From Smithella sp. PtaU1.Bin162 (lineage in GTDB: Bacteria; Desulfobacterota; Syntrophia; Syntrophales; Smithellaceae), in NCBI GenBank assembly GCA_002068015.1, contig MVRV01000130.1, positions 1 through 58,828 of the forward strand: DNA of 58,828 bases, in the 5' to 3' direction. Of this stretch, positions 7,855 to 17,417 are shown piece by piece. Positions within the stretch are counted from its first letter, which is position 1. The number at the start of each line of letters is the position of its first letter. The notes beneath the pieces were generated by a model. That model was given only the letters and a program-made list of their open reading frames with translations. It searched no databases and was not told the DNA's origin. Made by a program: the position numbers and the translations under genes.

Positions 7855-8330
7855 CAGGTGTTCTCGTTTTTAATACGGGCAAGATCAATAATCAATCCGA
7901 TTTCCGCCTGGCTAAAACCGGTGGCCCGCGCAGTTTCTTCTTCTGAATATCCCTTATTTATCATGTCTATCACTGCGGAATATTTACTTTGAGAAAAAGC
8001 GGAATCCCTGTTCGTCGCTTTTGCATTGATGGAATTATCTTCCGGCCGGGAGTTTGCCAAAATTGTTTTAACTCTTTTTTCTTTTAACTCCAGTTCCAGA
8101 GCAATTTCCTTAAGTGCCAGCCTGCTTTGCTCCAAAGCGTGCAAAAATTTATCCGCATTAACCTGAGATTCAATAATTAATGATTTTAATTCCGTAATCA
8201 TTTTGCGCTGGGAATCTATCAGGGAAGGATTTTTGATATTGGCATTTACCTGCCAGAGCAATATTATTATGGCCACAAACAGTGCAATATCAATAGCAAT
8301 TTGTATAAAAAGCGGATTTTGAAAGTCCAT
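7854..8330 (-). CDS. Membrane-anchored coiled-coil protein with C-terminal helix-turn-helix-like segment (DUF2802/SwrB-like)
   Basis: The 158-residue protein has one membrane segment near residues 8-27 (IQIAIDIALFVAIIILLW), a coiled-coil middle (about 35-90), a polar linker and a C-terminal segment of about 35 residues (SAVIDMINKGYSEEETARATGFSQAEIGLII) that looks like a helix-turn-helix. This layout resembles DUF2802 and SwrB-type proteins found in flagellar operons, where SwrB promotes export-apparatus assembly. That assignment is by architecture only. It lies between a small charged protein and the second FliK-like gene and overlaps the latter by one base. Confidence 0.6.
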   Translation of the reverse strand: MDFQNPLFIQIAIDIALFVAIIILLWQVNANIKNPSLIDSQRKMITELKSLIIESQVNADKFLHALEQSRLALKEIALELELKEKRVKTILANSRPEDNSINAKATNRDSAFSQSKYSAVIDMINKGYSEEETARATGFSQAEIGLIIDLARIKNENT

Positions 8331-8331
8331 T

Positions 8332-8646
8332 TCAAACCTTGATGTTGATGTGGCCGCCTTCTTCTTCAGCTTCCACGTTTTCCTCTGCGGTAATTAATTC
8401 CGTATTTTCTTTTTTATGATGTTCCTTGCTTTTCCGCTCGCCTTTATCTTCTTCCTTTTCTTTTATTACGGATTTTTCCGACTCCTCCGCCTCTTTAACT
8501 TTCGCTTTTAAAAGACGATCCTGCTCTGACAGGTGCAAGGCAAAATATCTCTGTTGCATATCCGAGTTTTGCTGCTGGACCTGCTGAACCTTTTCCACTA
8601 TGTTCGCTTGCAGGATAACCTGCTGCGCATCTATTGCCCTGACCAT
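8332..8646 (-). CDS. Small, highly charged protein of the flagellar operon, function unknown
   Basis: A 104-residue protein with a Gln-rich N-terminal helix (residues 8-35) and a long Glu/Lys-rich tail. I recognise no domain, signal or membrane segment. The start is strongly supported by GAGGAGGTGATGATTC just before the ATG. It is one base from the next gene and co-directional with the fliL operon, so it is probably a real flagellar accessory protein; low-complexity composition prevents a firmer call. Confidence 0.6.
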   Translation of the reverse strand: MVRAIDAQQVILQANIVEKVQQVQQQNSDMQQRYFALHLSEQDRLLKAKVKEAEESEKSVIKEKEEDKGERKSKEHHKKENTELITAEENVEAEEEGGHINIKV

Positions 8647-8722
8647 GAATCATCACCTCCTCAATATTATTCTCATGAAACAGGACATCCTTATTTATAA
8701 ATCGTCAGAATTATAAATTTTC

Positions 8723-9520
8723 TTAAGTTTCCCGGCTGACAATCTTTTCCGCGCGATAAGGGAAACTTATGGCAATGGTGCTGTAATTTCCCTCGCCGGA
8801 AATATTAATTTTTGCCTGGCAAGCATCAAAAAGAAGTAAAGACAATAAAACTCCCCGATGAGCAGCGGAAGGCATGTTTAAAAAACCGGATTTAATTTTT
8901 TCTACAAAATCCGCCAAGTCGGTCCACGGTATGGAGTTACCGGAACTTTTAATAACGGCACTCACATATTCGGAATCGTGATCGGTTTTAATGGAAAATT
9001 CTTTCCAAGGACTGGCAAGAGCACTCATCATGGCAAAACGAATAATCCGCCAAAAAGCCAGTGACAAGTCCGCCGTATTCCCCTTAAACTCAGGAATATC
9101 TTGATCCCATTGAATATTTTTTTTTATTTCATGTTTGAAATCCAAATAAAAATTGGCAAAGCGCATTTCGGCTTCCAGCAATTGTGAAATATTGATTCTA
9201 TTTTCATTTTTAGCGGCTAAAGCATAAAATTTACCGGCAACATCTTTGAACATCTCAAAAAAATATTCCGATTCCTGGCTGACTGCACGGATGTCGGTTC
9301 GGATACGCTGCAGTTCATCTTTCACTCCCACTGCGGCTTCGGGATACAGATTTTCCAGCTTTTTTACATTTTCTTCGATACGCCGCTGCAGGAGTTTGGA
9401 TCTCCCCATTATCCCGTTTAAAGGATTGGCAAAATTATGAAGAATGCCGGGAATCAGCTCTTCAATGAAAGTTGCCGCAAAATCATCTTCCAATTCCCGG
9501 TAAATTTCTCCTTTATCCAT
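8723..9520 (-). CDS. Histidine-kinase-like protein with degenerate ATP-binding domain
   Basis: The 265-residue cytoplasmic protein has an H-box region near residues 24-40 (GILHNFANPLNGIMGRSK) that closely resembles HisKA domains, followed by a helical hairpin. The C-terminal domain has the general shape of a HATPase_c fold, but the key residues are lost: where the N box should carry Asn there is SLAFWRIIRFAMMSA, and where DxGxG is expected there is KSSGNSIP. It probably cannot bind ATP normally. It may be a phosphotransfer or regulatory pseudokinase acting in flagellar control. No sensor or membrane domain is present. It lies between fliL-like and small genes in the fliL operon. Confidence 0.65.
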   Translation of the reverse strand: MDKGEIYRELEDDFAATFIEELIPGILHNFANPLNGIMGRSKLLQRRIEENVKKLENLYPEAAVGVKDELQRIRTDIRAVSQESEYFFEMFKDVAGKFYALAAKNENRINISQLLEAEMRFANFYLDFKHEIKKNIQWDQDIPEFKGNTADLSLAFWRIIRFAMMSALASPWKEFSIKTDHDSEYVSAVIKSSGNSIPWTDLADFVEKIKSGFLNMPSAAHRGVLLSLLLFDACQAKINISGEGNYSTIAISFPYRAEKIVSRET

Positions 9521-9586
9521 TGCCCGTCTCCTTAAAATATTTATTCAATCTTACTTATCCGTTAAAAAAAATACTTTTAAAACATA

Positions 9587-10210
9587 TTACATTATTACAT
9601 AGTTCAGGAAATATATGTTTTTAACAATTTCACCGCCCAGCATTTTATTCACCTCCTCGCGCAATTCATTTTTCAATTTTCTGCGCTCTTCAATCGATCT
9701 TAAAACTATAGCATTTCTACTCGCCGCAGTCTGGCAAACAAGCTTGCGGATATCTTTCCTGTTTCCCAGTTCGACTGTGTTCTTCTCTTCAGTCAGGTCA
9801 AAGACAATATCGCACAGCAGAATTTTGCTTTTACCTGCCTTATCCTTCAAATCAATGATAAAATCCTTTAAATACGCCGTATTTACTTTTATCGGTTGAC
9901 CTGCCGGCGGCAAGTTGATTTTTTCAGTGTTTACCGTTTTTTTATCCTGAAGTGTCAAAGGTTGTGTAACGGATTTCGCATTGGTAACGGGAGCAGTACC
10001 GGTTCTCATAAAATAAAACAATAGTCCTCCGATAACAACCAAAAGAACTATGAAAACAGGTGCGCCGACGAGCAAAAGCTTATTGAGCGCCCATTTTTTC
10101 CAAAGCGGTGCATAAAGCGGCGTTGCCGGTGCATCATGTTGAAGATTTGCATCCGTTATTTCTCCACCGGGTAAATTTTCCAGAACATCTAATTTTGCTT
10201 TCTGTACCAT
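9587..10210 (-). CDS. Second FliL-like protein
   Basis: The 207-residue protein has a cytoplasmic N-terminus, one membrane segment near residues 46-68 (LLLVGAPVFIVLLVVIGGLLFY), a polar linker and a periplasmic FliL-type domain whose end (EERRKLKNELREEVNKMLGGEIVKNIYF) matches the FliL family. FliL rings surround the stator units MotAB. The standard FliL is at 20,083-20,595, so this cell carries two. It follows fliA by 18 bases. A specialised role in stator control is inference. Confidence 0.82.
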   Translation of the reverse strand: MVQKAKLDVLENLPGGEITDANLQHDAPATPLYAPLWKKWALNKLLLVGAPVFIVLLVVIGGLLFYFMRTGTAPVTNAKSVTQPLTLQDKKTVNTEKINLPPAGQPIKVNTAYLKDFIIDLKDKAGKSKILLCDIVFDLTEEKNTVELGNRKDIRKLVCQTAASRNAIVLRSIEERRKLKNELREEVNKMLGGEIVKNIYFLNYVIM

Positions 10211-10228
10211 AACTTTTCAACCAAATCG

Positions 10229-10939
10229 TCACCGGCTGAATTTCACCATGCTTCTTAACCTCAAAACCGCCTGGGCATGAAGCTGACAGACACGCGATTC
10301 AGTTAAATCCATAACCATGCCCGCCTCCTTCATTGTTAACTCTTCAAAATAATAAAGCGAAAGGACAAGCCTTTCCTTTTCCGGTAATTGGTCGATGACA
10401 TTTTTCAAGTTATTTTTTGTTTCCATGGACAAAAGTAAGTTGAGCGGATTGCCTGCACTTATTTCTTCCATAATATCTTCCCGGCTGTAGTGCTCCAGAT
10501 AATCAGGCGGTAAATCTTCCGTTGATATGAGGGGAATGCATTTGGCATCATCGAGCAACTTGAAATACTCTTCCAGAGAAATATCCAGATGCCGGGCAAT
10601 TTCGTCCTCACTGGGCATCCTTCCCAGCTTTTTTTGCAGCGCTCCCATTGCATTTTCCAGCTTATTATCTTTACTGCGAGTCGCCCGGGGAACCCAGTCT
10701 TTCGCTCTTAATTCATCGAGAACCGCTCCGCGAATGCGAAAACTGGCATATGTTTCGAATTGAACATTTCTGGTTTTATCAAATTTTTCCAGAGCCGACA
10801 TCAATCCCATGATGCCGACATTGATTAAATCCTCCTTGTCCGCCTGATCAATAGGTAATTTAGATGCCAGCCGACCGACGATATTTTTGACCAGCGGAGC
10901 ATATTTCATTATCAGTTCTTCGCGTTCTTTTTTATCCAC
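10229..10939 (-). CDS. fliA: FliA, flagellar sigma-28 factor
   Basis: FliA directs RNA polymerase to late flagellar and chemotaxis promoters. The 236-residue protein has region 2 (YAPLVKNIVGRLASKLP, then DLINVGIMGLMSALEKFD and FETYASFRIRGAVLDELR), region 3 and region 4 (LPEKERLVLSLYYFEELTMKEAG, then LTESRVCQLHAQAVLRLR), all typical. It overlaps the end of flhG by eight bases, the usual flhA-flhF-flhG-fliA order. Its likely target in this window is the promoter in front of flgM, and its inhibitor is FlgM (1,157-1,465). Confidence 0.97.
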   Translation of the reverse strand: MDKKEREELIMKYAPLVKNIVGRLASKLPIDQADKEDLINVGIMGLMSALEKFDKTRNVQFETYASFRIRGAVLDELRAKDWVPRATRSKDNKLENAMGALQKKLGRMPSEDEIARHLDISLEEYFKLLDDAKCIPLISTEDLPPDYLEHYSREDIMEEISAGNPLNLLLSMETKNNLKNVIDQLPEKERLVLSLYYFEELTMKEAGMVMDLTESRVCQLHAQAVLRLRSMVKFSR

Positions 10940-11846
10940 AATTCCGACCGATAATATTTTCCCAGAATAATTTTATGTTGCCGTCTTCATATTCCTCAAC
11001 ATTCTCACTGCTAATATTTTCGGCAATTTTGGCCAGGCACCTGGTTGCAGGAGCGTTCGGATAAATTTCAGCTACGGCTCTTTGTTGTTTAACCGCATCT
11101 TTGACCTTTTCATCTAACAACACATGTCCCAAATACTCAATAGTTAAATTTAAAAAATGATCGGTGGCATGAGCCAGGCGTTCATAAACCTCTTTTGCCT
11201 CCCCAGAATTACGAACCATATTAACAATTAAACGAAACCGTCTTTTTGCATGCCTCTGGTACAATACCTTAATCAGGGCATAAGCATCCGTAAGGGCGGT
11301 CGGTTCAGGAGTTGTAACTACAATAATTTCACGCGCCGCCATATTGAAATACATGACATTGGAAGAGATGCCGGCACCCGTATCGATCAATATAAAATCA
11401 AGAGAGTCATTGAGAACATTCAATTCATCAATCAGAGTAAGTTTCTGGCCGCGGGAGAGATCCGTCATCTCAGGAATTCCCGATGCCGAAGGCAGTATTT
11501 TAATGCCGCCGGGGCCTTCCACCAGCGTATCGGCAAGCAGCTTTTCACCGTTTAAAACGTGATACAGGTTGTAGGGAGAGTTAATACCGAGAATCACATC
11601 TATATTGGCGAGCCCCGCGTCGGCATCAAGCACCATTGCCTTTTGATTCAGCCGGGCAAGCAGATAAGCCAGGTTGGCGGCGATATTGGTTTTGCCGACA
11701 CCGCCTTTTCCGCTGGTAATTGCTATCATTCGTATTTCCTGCCGGGCGGAATAATTTCCTGTTGCACTTAAATTACCGGCTGCCGGTATTTTACCCTGAT
11801 CCTGCTTTTTTGATGCTTTCACAGCCGCTGTTGAATGAATTCTCAT
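10932..11846 (-). CDS. flhG: FlhG (FleN/YlxH), MinD-like ATPase setting flagellar number
   Basis: FlhG is a ParA/MinD-family ATPase that counteracts FlhF and limits flagellar number; in FleN-type systems it also restrains the master sigma-54 activator. The 304-residue protein carries the deviant Walker A ITSGKGGVGKTNIAANLA near residue 43, the Walker A' region VLDADAGLANIDVILG, and DFILIDTGAGISSNV. Before the ATPase is a polar extension of about 40 residues, in the place where the FlhF-activating helix lies in relatives. It overlaps fliA and follows flhF. Confidence 0.95.
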   Translation of the reverse strand: MRIHSTAAVKASKKQDQGKIPAAGNLSATGNYSARQEIRMIAITSGKGGVGKTNIAANLAYLLARLNQKAMVLDADAGLANIDVILGINSPYNLYHVLNGEKLLADTLVEGPGGIKILPSASGIPEMTDLSRGQKLTLIDELNVLNDSLDFILIDTGAGISSNVMYFNMAAREIIVVTTPEPTALTDAYALIKVLYQRHAKRRFRLIVNMVRNSGEAKEVYERLAHATDHFLNLTIEYLGHVLLDEKVKDAVKQQRAVAEIYPNAPATRCLAKIAENISSENVEEYEDGNIKLFWENIIGRNCG

Positions 11847-11885
11847 ATATCTCCTTAAATACTGGCGACATTATAATTTCGTATT

Positions 11886-13049
11886 TTAATGAACCACATT
11901 TCTTACCATCAAACTTGCCACTTTTTGCGGCGTCACCTCTTCTATATCCTGCGGAATATTTTGCCCGCAGGTTAAATAGCTTACCGGTTTCCGGGCTCGA
12001 TTAATTACATCATAAAGAATACCGAAACGGCTTGTTTCATCGATTTTGGTGACAATTAAATTGTCATAATTGAAGGCGGAATATTTTTTAATTATATCGT
12101 TTAAATTATCTTCACTGGCCGTTGTGCTGACGAGCAGGTTTGTTTCGATGCCGCTGTTTTGGATAACGGCATCCACCAGACTAAACCCGCCATCGTCAAC
12201 GCGGCTCCGGCCCGGTGTATCGATGAGAATAATATCCTTGTCGGATAATAATTGGAGCGATTTTTGAAAAGATTCTTTTGTTGAAGCTACCTCCATGCGA
12301 ATTCCCATGATTTTTGCGTACGTCCTTAATTGCTCGGTCGCGGCAATGCGAAAGGTATCAATGGTCACCAAGCCGACACTCTTTTTCTTTATTAATGAAT
12401 AACGCGCGGCAAGTTTGGCCAGCGTTGTTGTTTTACCGACACCGGTTGCGCCGACATATGCCTTGATTCTTTTTTCTTCCTTGAATTTACCATTTTCTGC
12501 CGGTATGGTTTTGGCTATATATCCCTCAATAATTCCGGCAATTTCCTCAAAGCTTACTTGATCCTGCAGGGCTATCCGGGGAACAATTGCTTCCACTATG
12601 CTGCAGGCGCTGGCACGGCTAAATCCGCAAGCCAACAGCTGATAATAAACTTTTTGATTAATATTCCGGTCGTATTTACCTTTACGCGCCCCCAAAATAT
12701 CAAAGAACCTGTCCATCGTTTCCTTGAGCTCGGCAAGCTCCCTGTTTAATGATCTTTCTTTTTCCTGCGAACGGATTATTTCCTTAAGTTCATTTATTTC
12801 ATTTTTGAAAAATTTATAAACATCTTCATTACTTTCCATTAAACGACTATTATCAGGCGGCAATGAGGAAACAACATTCCTTTTCGGCAGTTGCACATTC
12901 TCATCACGCGCCGCCATTACCTCGATTCCGGGTCTGCCCATGCCGTTCATTTTCTTTGCCGAAAGAATGATTGCCTCGGGCCCCATATCCGCCTTAATTT
13001 TAGTCAGAGCCTCATTCATACTGGATACTTCATAGCGTTTAACCTGCAT
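11886..13049 (-). CDS. flhF: FlhF, SRP-type GTPase for flagellar placement
   Basis: FlhF is a GTPase related to Ffh/FtsY that directs where the flagellum is built, commonly at the pole. The 387-residue protein has the N-terminal B domain (MQVKRYEVSSMNEALTKIK), an NG domain with P-loop GATGVGKTTTLAKLAARY near residue 194, the SRP signature DTFRIAATEQLRTYA, the motif LIDTPGRSRVD and TKIDETSRFG. The usual DTAGR is DTPGR here. It lies one base from the flhA stop. Together with FlhG it suggests a controlled, probably polar, flagellar pattern. Confidence 0.96.
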   Translation of the reverse strand: MQVKRYEVSSMNEALTKIKADMGPEAIILSAKKMNGMGRPGIEVMAARDENVQLPKRNVVSSLPPDNSRLMESNEDVYKFFKNEINELKEIIRSQEKERSLNRELAELKETMDRFFDILGARKGKYDRNINQKVYYQLLACGFSRASACSIVEAIVPRIALQDQVSFEEIAGIIEGYIAKTIPAENGKFKEEKRIKAYVGATGVGKTTTLAKLAARYSLIKKKSVGLVTIDTFRIAATEQLRTYAKIMGIRMEVASTKESFQKSLQLLSDKDIILIDTPGRSRVDDGGFSLVDAVIQNSGIETNLLVSTTASEDNLNDIIKKYSAFNYDNLIVTKIDETSRFGILYDVINRARKPVSYLTCGQNIPQDIEEVTPQKVASLMVRNVVH

Positions 13050-13050
13050 A

Positions 13051-15132
13051 TTATATTTCCACCATTCCCAGGGATTTTATATTAGCTTCCCGAATAATTT
13101 CATTGTGCGACAATATCACCAAATTGGGATAAAATTTTTCCAATATCTTGAAAAAATGAATTCTCGTATTCGGTGAGCACAGAATGATCGGCTGTAGGCC
13201 GCTGCCGGTAAATGCATTGATCAGACGCTGCAAACTTACCACCATTTTTTTCACAATGGCGGGATCGGGCAGCACAAATGATTCATAATCAGTGTGCTGT
13301 ATGGAGTGACTGATCTTATCTTCGACATCCGGAGACATCACCATCACTGTTATATTCCCGTCTTTATCCTGATATTGTTTTGTTATAGCCCTGGCCAGAT
13401 TCTGCCTTACATATCCGGTAAGAATATCGGCATTTTTCGTAACCGGAGCATATTCGCCGATTGTTTCCACGATCGTCATCAAATCACGGATGGAAATGCG
13501 CTCCCGCAGTAATCGCTGAAGAACTCTGTGGACCACCGTAATGGGAACAACTTTGGGAATGATATCCTTGACCATTTTGGGATATTGTTCATCCAGATTG
13601 TCCAAAAGCGCCTGTACTTCCTGGCGTCCCAGAATTTCATCGGCACAGGACTTAATTAATTCCGTCAGATGCGTCGTTATCACCGTGGCCGGATCAACCA
13701 CAACATAACCTTTCGACTGAACCAAATCTTTATCCTTTTCAGCTATCCACATCGCCGGAAGCCCGAAAGCAGGTTCTTTGGCGGGGATTCCCTTGATCTT
13801 CATATTCCGTTCATCTGCCGAAATTACAAGATTATGTCCCATCATTATATTCCCCCGCGCTACTTCCACTCCCTTGAGCAAGATATTATATTCGTCCGGT
13901 TTGAGTTTTAAATTATCCCGGATGTGAATCGCCGGAACGATAAAACCCATTTCCGAGGCCAATTGACGACGCAGGGCTTTGATACGCTGCAAAAGCTCTC
14001 CGCCCTGAGTGGAATCAACAAGTGGTATCAGGCCGTAGCCTACTTCCAACCCGATAATATCAAGCGGGGCAATAGTATCCACCGTTTCAGCCGGAGCGGG
14101 AACTGCCTCCTTTTCAGCTTCCTCCTGTTTTTTAGACTTGGCAATATATTGAACAACACGAAAAGCCAGTAAGGCGACAAGTGCCGAGACAATAATAAAA
14201 GATAACTTGGGCATTCCCGGAATCAAGGCAAAAATGAAGAGCATTATCGAAGCGGTGGCAATTACCCGCGGCTGCATGAATAATTGCGACCTTACTTCTT
14301 CACCCAGATCCGTGGAGGCCGTACTTCTTGTGACCAGAATTCCCGCCGCCGTGGAAACAATTAAGGCCGGTACCTGTGTCACCAAACCGTCGCCCACAGT
14401 CAAAAGAGTATAATTTCTACCGGCATCTGCAACCGCCATTCCCTTCTGGAGCACACCGATAATTAAACCGCCGATGATGTTGACAAAAACAATAATCACA
14501 CCGGCAACAGCATCACCACGGACAAATTTGCTGGCACCGTCCATCGATCCGTAAAAATTCGCTTCCTGTTCTATCTCCGCGCGGCGGCGGCGCGCTTCAT
14601 TATCAGTAATCAAACCGGCATTCAAATCAGCATCAATACTCATCTGTTTTCCCGGCATGGCATCAAGGGTAAACCGCGCCGCCACTTCGGCAACACGAGT
14701 TGCTCCTTTAGTGATAACGACAAAATTGATCAGAACCAGAACCAGAAAAACAATTAATCCGACAACGTAATTGCCGCCCACGACAAATGTTCCAAATGAT
14801 TTAATAACCTGACCTGCAGCGGCAGTTCCTTCATTGCCATGCAGCAAGATCAACCGGGTTGAAGCCACATTCAATGACAGCCGCAAAAGAGTAACCATCA
14901 ATAAAATGGAGGGAAATACGGAAAACTGCAGCGGTTTTAATACATACATGGACATGAGCAGGATAATAATGGAAAAAGTAATACTGAGGGAAAGGAAAAT
15001 ATCCAATAAAAAAGTCGGGATGGGAATTATCATGACCATGAGGATAGCAATAACGGCCATCGCCATCATCGCCGAGCTCGATTTTACAGCATCGAAAAAA
15101 GTGTTTTTTCCGACTGCATCAAATGAAGACAT
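13051..15132 (-). CDS. flhA: FlhA, flagellar export-gate protein
   Basis: FlhA forms the nonameric ring of the type III export gate. At 693 residues it has standard length, with about eight membrane segments in the first 330 residues and the FHIPEP signature region RVAEVAARFTLDAMPGKQM followed by SIDADLNAGLI. The cytoplasmic C-terminal half binds chaperone-substrate complexes. A short charged linker rich in Lys, Glu and Ala (about 345-365) joins the two halves. It lies five bases after flhB. Confidence 0.98.
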   Translation of the reverse strand: MSSFDAVGKNTFFDAVKSSSAMMAMAVIAILMVMIIPIPTFLLDIFLSLSITFSIIILLMSMYVLKPLQFSVFPSILLMVTLLRLSLNVASTRLILLHGNEGTAAAGQVIKSFGTFVVGGNYVVGLIVFLVLVLINFVVITKGATRVAEVAARFTLDAMPGKQMSIDADLNAGLITDNEARRRRAEIEQEANFYGSMDGASKFVRGDAVAGVIIVFVNIIGGLIIGVLQKGMAVADAGRNYTLLTVGDGLVTQVPALIVSTAAGILVTRSTASTDLGEEVRSQLFMQPRVIATASIMLFIFALIPGMPKLSFIIVSALVALLAFRVVQYIAKSKKQEEAEKEAVPAPAETVDTIAPLDIIGLEVGYGLIPLVDSTQGGELLQRIKALRRQLASEMGFIVPAIHIRDNLKLKPDEYNILLKGVEVARGNIMMGHNLVISADERNMKIKGIPAKEPAFGLPAMWIAEKDKDLVQSKGYVVVDPATVITTHLTELIKSCADEILGRQEVQALLDNLDEQYPKMVKDIIPKVVPITVVHRVLQRLLRERISIRDLMTIVETIGEYAPVTKNADILTGYVRQNLARAITKQYQDKDGNITVMVMSPDVEDKISHSIQHTDYESFVLPDPAIVKKMVVSLQRLINAFTGSGLQPIILCSPNTRIHFFKILEKFYPNLVILSHNEIIREANIKSLGMVEI

Positions 15133-15137
15133 ATTTC

Positions 15138-16217
15138 TTATCCAAATATCTTAATTTTTTTCTGGTCGTAAACAAATGCCAGAACTTCCGCAACAGCCTT
15201 GTAAAGATCTTCCGGGATCAAACAATCTATGTCAACCATCTTATACAATACCTGTGCCAGAGGTTTATCTTCGACGATCGGAATGTCATTTTCTCCGGCA
15301 ATTTGTTTTATTTTTTCGGCAATCAGGTTTGCCCCTTTTGCCACTACTTTAGGTGCCGTCATACTTTCATGATCATAACGGATGGCCACGGCAAGATGAG
15401 TCGGATTGGTAATCACAACATCCGCCTTCGGTACGGCAGCCATCATTCGTTTTTGTGCGATTTCCCGCTGCAGGCGGCGTATCCTTGATTTAATTAACGG
15501 ATCACCTTCAGTATTCTTGTATTCATCTTTAATTTCCTGCTTGGTCATTCGCAGACTTTTTTCATGTTCCCAGCGCTGGTAAATATAGTCGAGGATAGCA
15601 AGAACAACGAGTATTACCGTGGTAGCCAGAATAATTTTGAAGCAGATGCGTCCCAGATAAGTCATCAGCCCCCAGACACTATTCTGCTCCATTAAAAGAA
15701 TCATGTTGGAAAGCTCTCCTTTAATGACAAAATATGCCACCATGCTGATAATGCAAATTTTAAAGATATTTTTGATTAGTTCCACAATTGAACGTACTGA
15801 AAAGAACTTTTGAAAACCCTTAATGGGATCAATTTTGGAAAATTTAGGAGTTACCGATTCCGCTGAAAACATAAAGCCTACCTGGAGAACATTCCCCAAA
15901 AACGCGGCAATGAGAACAATTAACATAATGGGGAAAAGGATAAAAAAGTATTTAAAGACATAATCATTCAGTAAATAGGGCAGACTATCTTGCGTAAGAT
16001 TAATTTCACCGGCAGATCTAAATCCGGAAGTCATTAATTCCATGATATTTCTGAGCATTCCGGAAGCACCAAAGTAAAAATAAATCAGGCAGGCCACCAA
16101 AATCCCCACGGAAACAAGCTCCTGAGAACGGGCCACCTGACCTTTTTCACGGGCATCGTCACGGCGTCGCGATGTCGCTTCTTCAGTTCGTTCCTGATCC
16201 TGATCGTTTTCCGCCAT
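15138..16217 (-). CDS. flhB: FlhB, export switch protein
   Basis: FlhB is the membrane component that switches export from rod/hook to filament substrates after self-cleavage. The 359-residue protein has the N-terminal motif ERTEEATSRRRDDAREKGQVARS, four membrane segments and the cleavage site NPTH at residues 271-274, followed by LAVAIRYD. It is intact. A stand-alone copy of the post-cleavage part is encoded at 6,370-6,684. It lies between fliR and flhA. Confidence 0.98.
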   Translation of the reverse strand: MAENDQDQERTEEATSRRRDDAREKGQVARSQELVSVGILVACLIYFYFGASGMLRNIMELMTSGFRSAGEINLTQDSLPYLLNDYVFKYFFILFPIMLIVLIAAFLGNVLQVGFMFSAESVTPKFSKIDPIKGFQKFFSVRSIVELIKNIFKICIISMVAYFVIKGELSNMILLMEQNSVWGLMTYLGRICFKIILATTVILVVLAILDYIYQRWEHEKSLRMTKQEIKDEYKNTEGDPLIKSRIRRLQREIAQKRMMAAVPKADVVITNPTHLAVAIRYDHESMTAPKVVAKGANLIAEKIKQIAGENDIPIVEDKPLAQVLYKMVDIDCLIPEDLYKAVAEVLAFVYDQKKIKIFG

Positions 16218-16295
16218 ATCTTACCTATCGTTTTATTTTGACCAAGTTATTTTTGTACGACGGCTTAATGACAGCAGCGTCAAAATTTTGCTCAC

Positions 16296-17075
16296 TCACA
16301 TCAAACGCAAAATTGTTATGACCGTGGTCTCAAAATTGAGGAAAAGGCCTGATGTCAACTTGAGAAACATCGGTGCGGTTATACCCAAAAAAACAAGCCC
16401 GACTGCTATGTGCAGAGGCATACCCACAATAAAGATGTTGATTTGCGGGACTGTACGGGCGACGATTCCCAAGCCGACATTGGTAAAAAGCACTACCGCC
16501 ATGATCGGGGCAGCCAGTTTAAGCGCGATAACAAACATTTCCTTGGAAAAATTGAGCATAAACTGCATCAATGAACCGGAAAAATGGAAAGCCAGAGGAT
16601 TTAAAACGGCATAGCTTTGGATGATTGCCGAAAGGAAAATGTGATGTGCATCAACGGCCAGGAATACAAGCATCGCAACAAGATATTGCAGTTCCGTAAT
16701 GATGGAGACCTGCTCGCTGGTCATGGGATCAATAACATTGGAAATGGAAAATCCCATTTGGAAACCGATCATATCACCGGCCATCCGGATACCGGCAAGG
16801 ATAATCCTTGCCGAAAAACCAATAATCAATCCAATCATAACTTCACCCGCCATCCGATACATTAAAATCAATACGGGATAATTTGCCGGCGGCGGAATTT
16901 TCGGCAAAACAAGGGGAAAAACGATTAAGGTTATCAATATGGATAAGGCGGCTTTAATCCGCAGCGGAACGGATGCTTCACTGATTACCGGAATGGTAAC
17001 AACAATGGCACTGACCCTTAATAAAACCAGGATAAATAATTCTATATGTTCGGCTGATAAGAAAGGCAAATTCAT
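16296..17075 (-). CDS. fliR: FliR, export-gate membrane protein
   Basis: FliR is part of the FliPQR export channel. The 259-residue protein has six or so membrane segments and the family motifs RVSAIVVTIPVISEASVPLRIKA near residue 20 and GEVMIGLIIGFSARIILAGI near residue 75. It follows fliQ and precedes flhB with a 78-base gap in which I see no promoter. Confidence 0.96.
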   Translation of the reverse strand: MNLPFLSAEHIELFILVLLRVSAIVVTIPVISEASVPLRIKAALSILITLIVFPLVLPKIPPPANYPVLILMYRMAGEVMIGLIIGFSARIILAGIRMAGDMIGFQMGFSISNVIDPMTSEQVSIITELQYLVAMLVFLAVDAHHIFLSAIIQSYAVLNPLAFHFSGSLMQFMLNFSKEMFVIALKLAAPIMAVVLFTNVGLGIVARTVPQINIFIVGMPLHIAVGLVFLGITAPMFLKLTSGLFLNFETTVITILRLM

Positions 17076-17130
17076 TTTTTGCTGTTACCTCTTCGGGTAT
17101 TTCCATATGCTTTTTCCCTGCCGCTACTTT

Positions 17131-17400
17131 TCACTTGATATACACTGGTATATTGGCAAATAAATTTTGCGTATAGTTTATCATCAAACTCATCATCCAG
17201 GGCGAAGCAGCCACTAAAGTAATCATAACCGCCACAATCTTCGGTACAAACACCAGCGTCATTTCCTGAATTTGCGTAACTGCCTGAAACAGACTGATCA
17301 AAACACCTACAATCAACCCCACTAAAAGCATCGGCGCAGATACCAGAAGTGTTATTTTGATCGTTTCAACCATTAATCCTGCGATCGCATCTGTAGTCAT
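17131..17400 (-). CDS. fliQ: FliQ, export-gate membrane protein
   Basis: FliQ is the small two-helix subunit of the FliPQR channel. The frame is open to 17,460, but I start at 17,400 (MTTDAIAGLMVETIK) because GAGAGAGGGTAAA stands before it and the product of 89 residues equals the family length. The typical segment SLFQAVTQIQEMTLVFVPKIVAV is present. It lies 17 bases after fliP. Confidence 0.96.
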   Translation of the reverse strand: MTTDAIAGLMVETIKITLLVSAPMLLVGLIVGVLISLFQAVTQIQEMTLVFVPKIVAVMITLVAASPWMMSLMINYTQNLFANIPVYIK

Positions 17401-17417
17401 TTTACCCTCTCTCTGAG

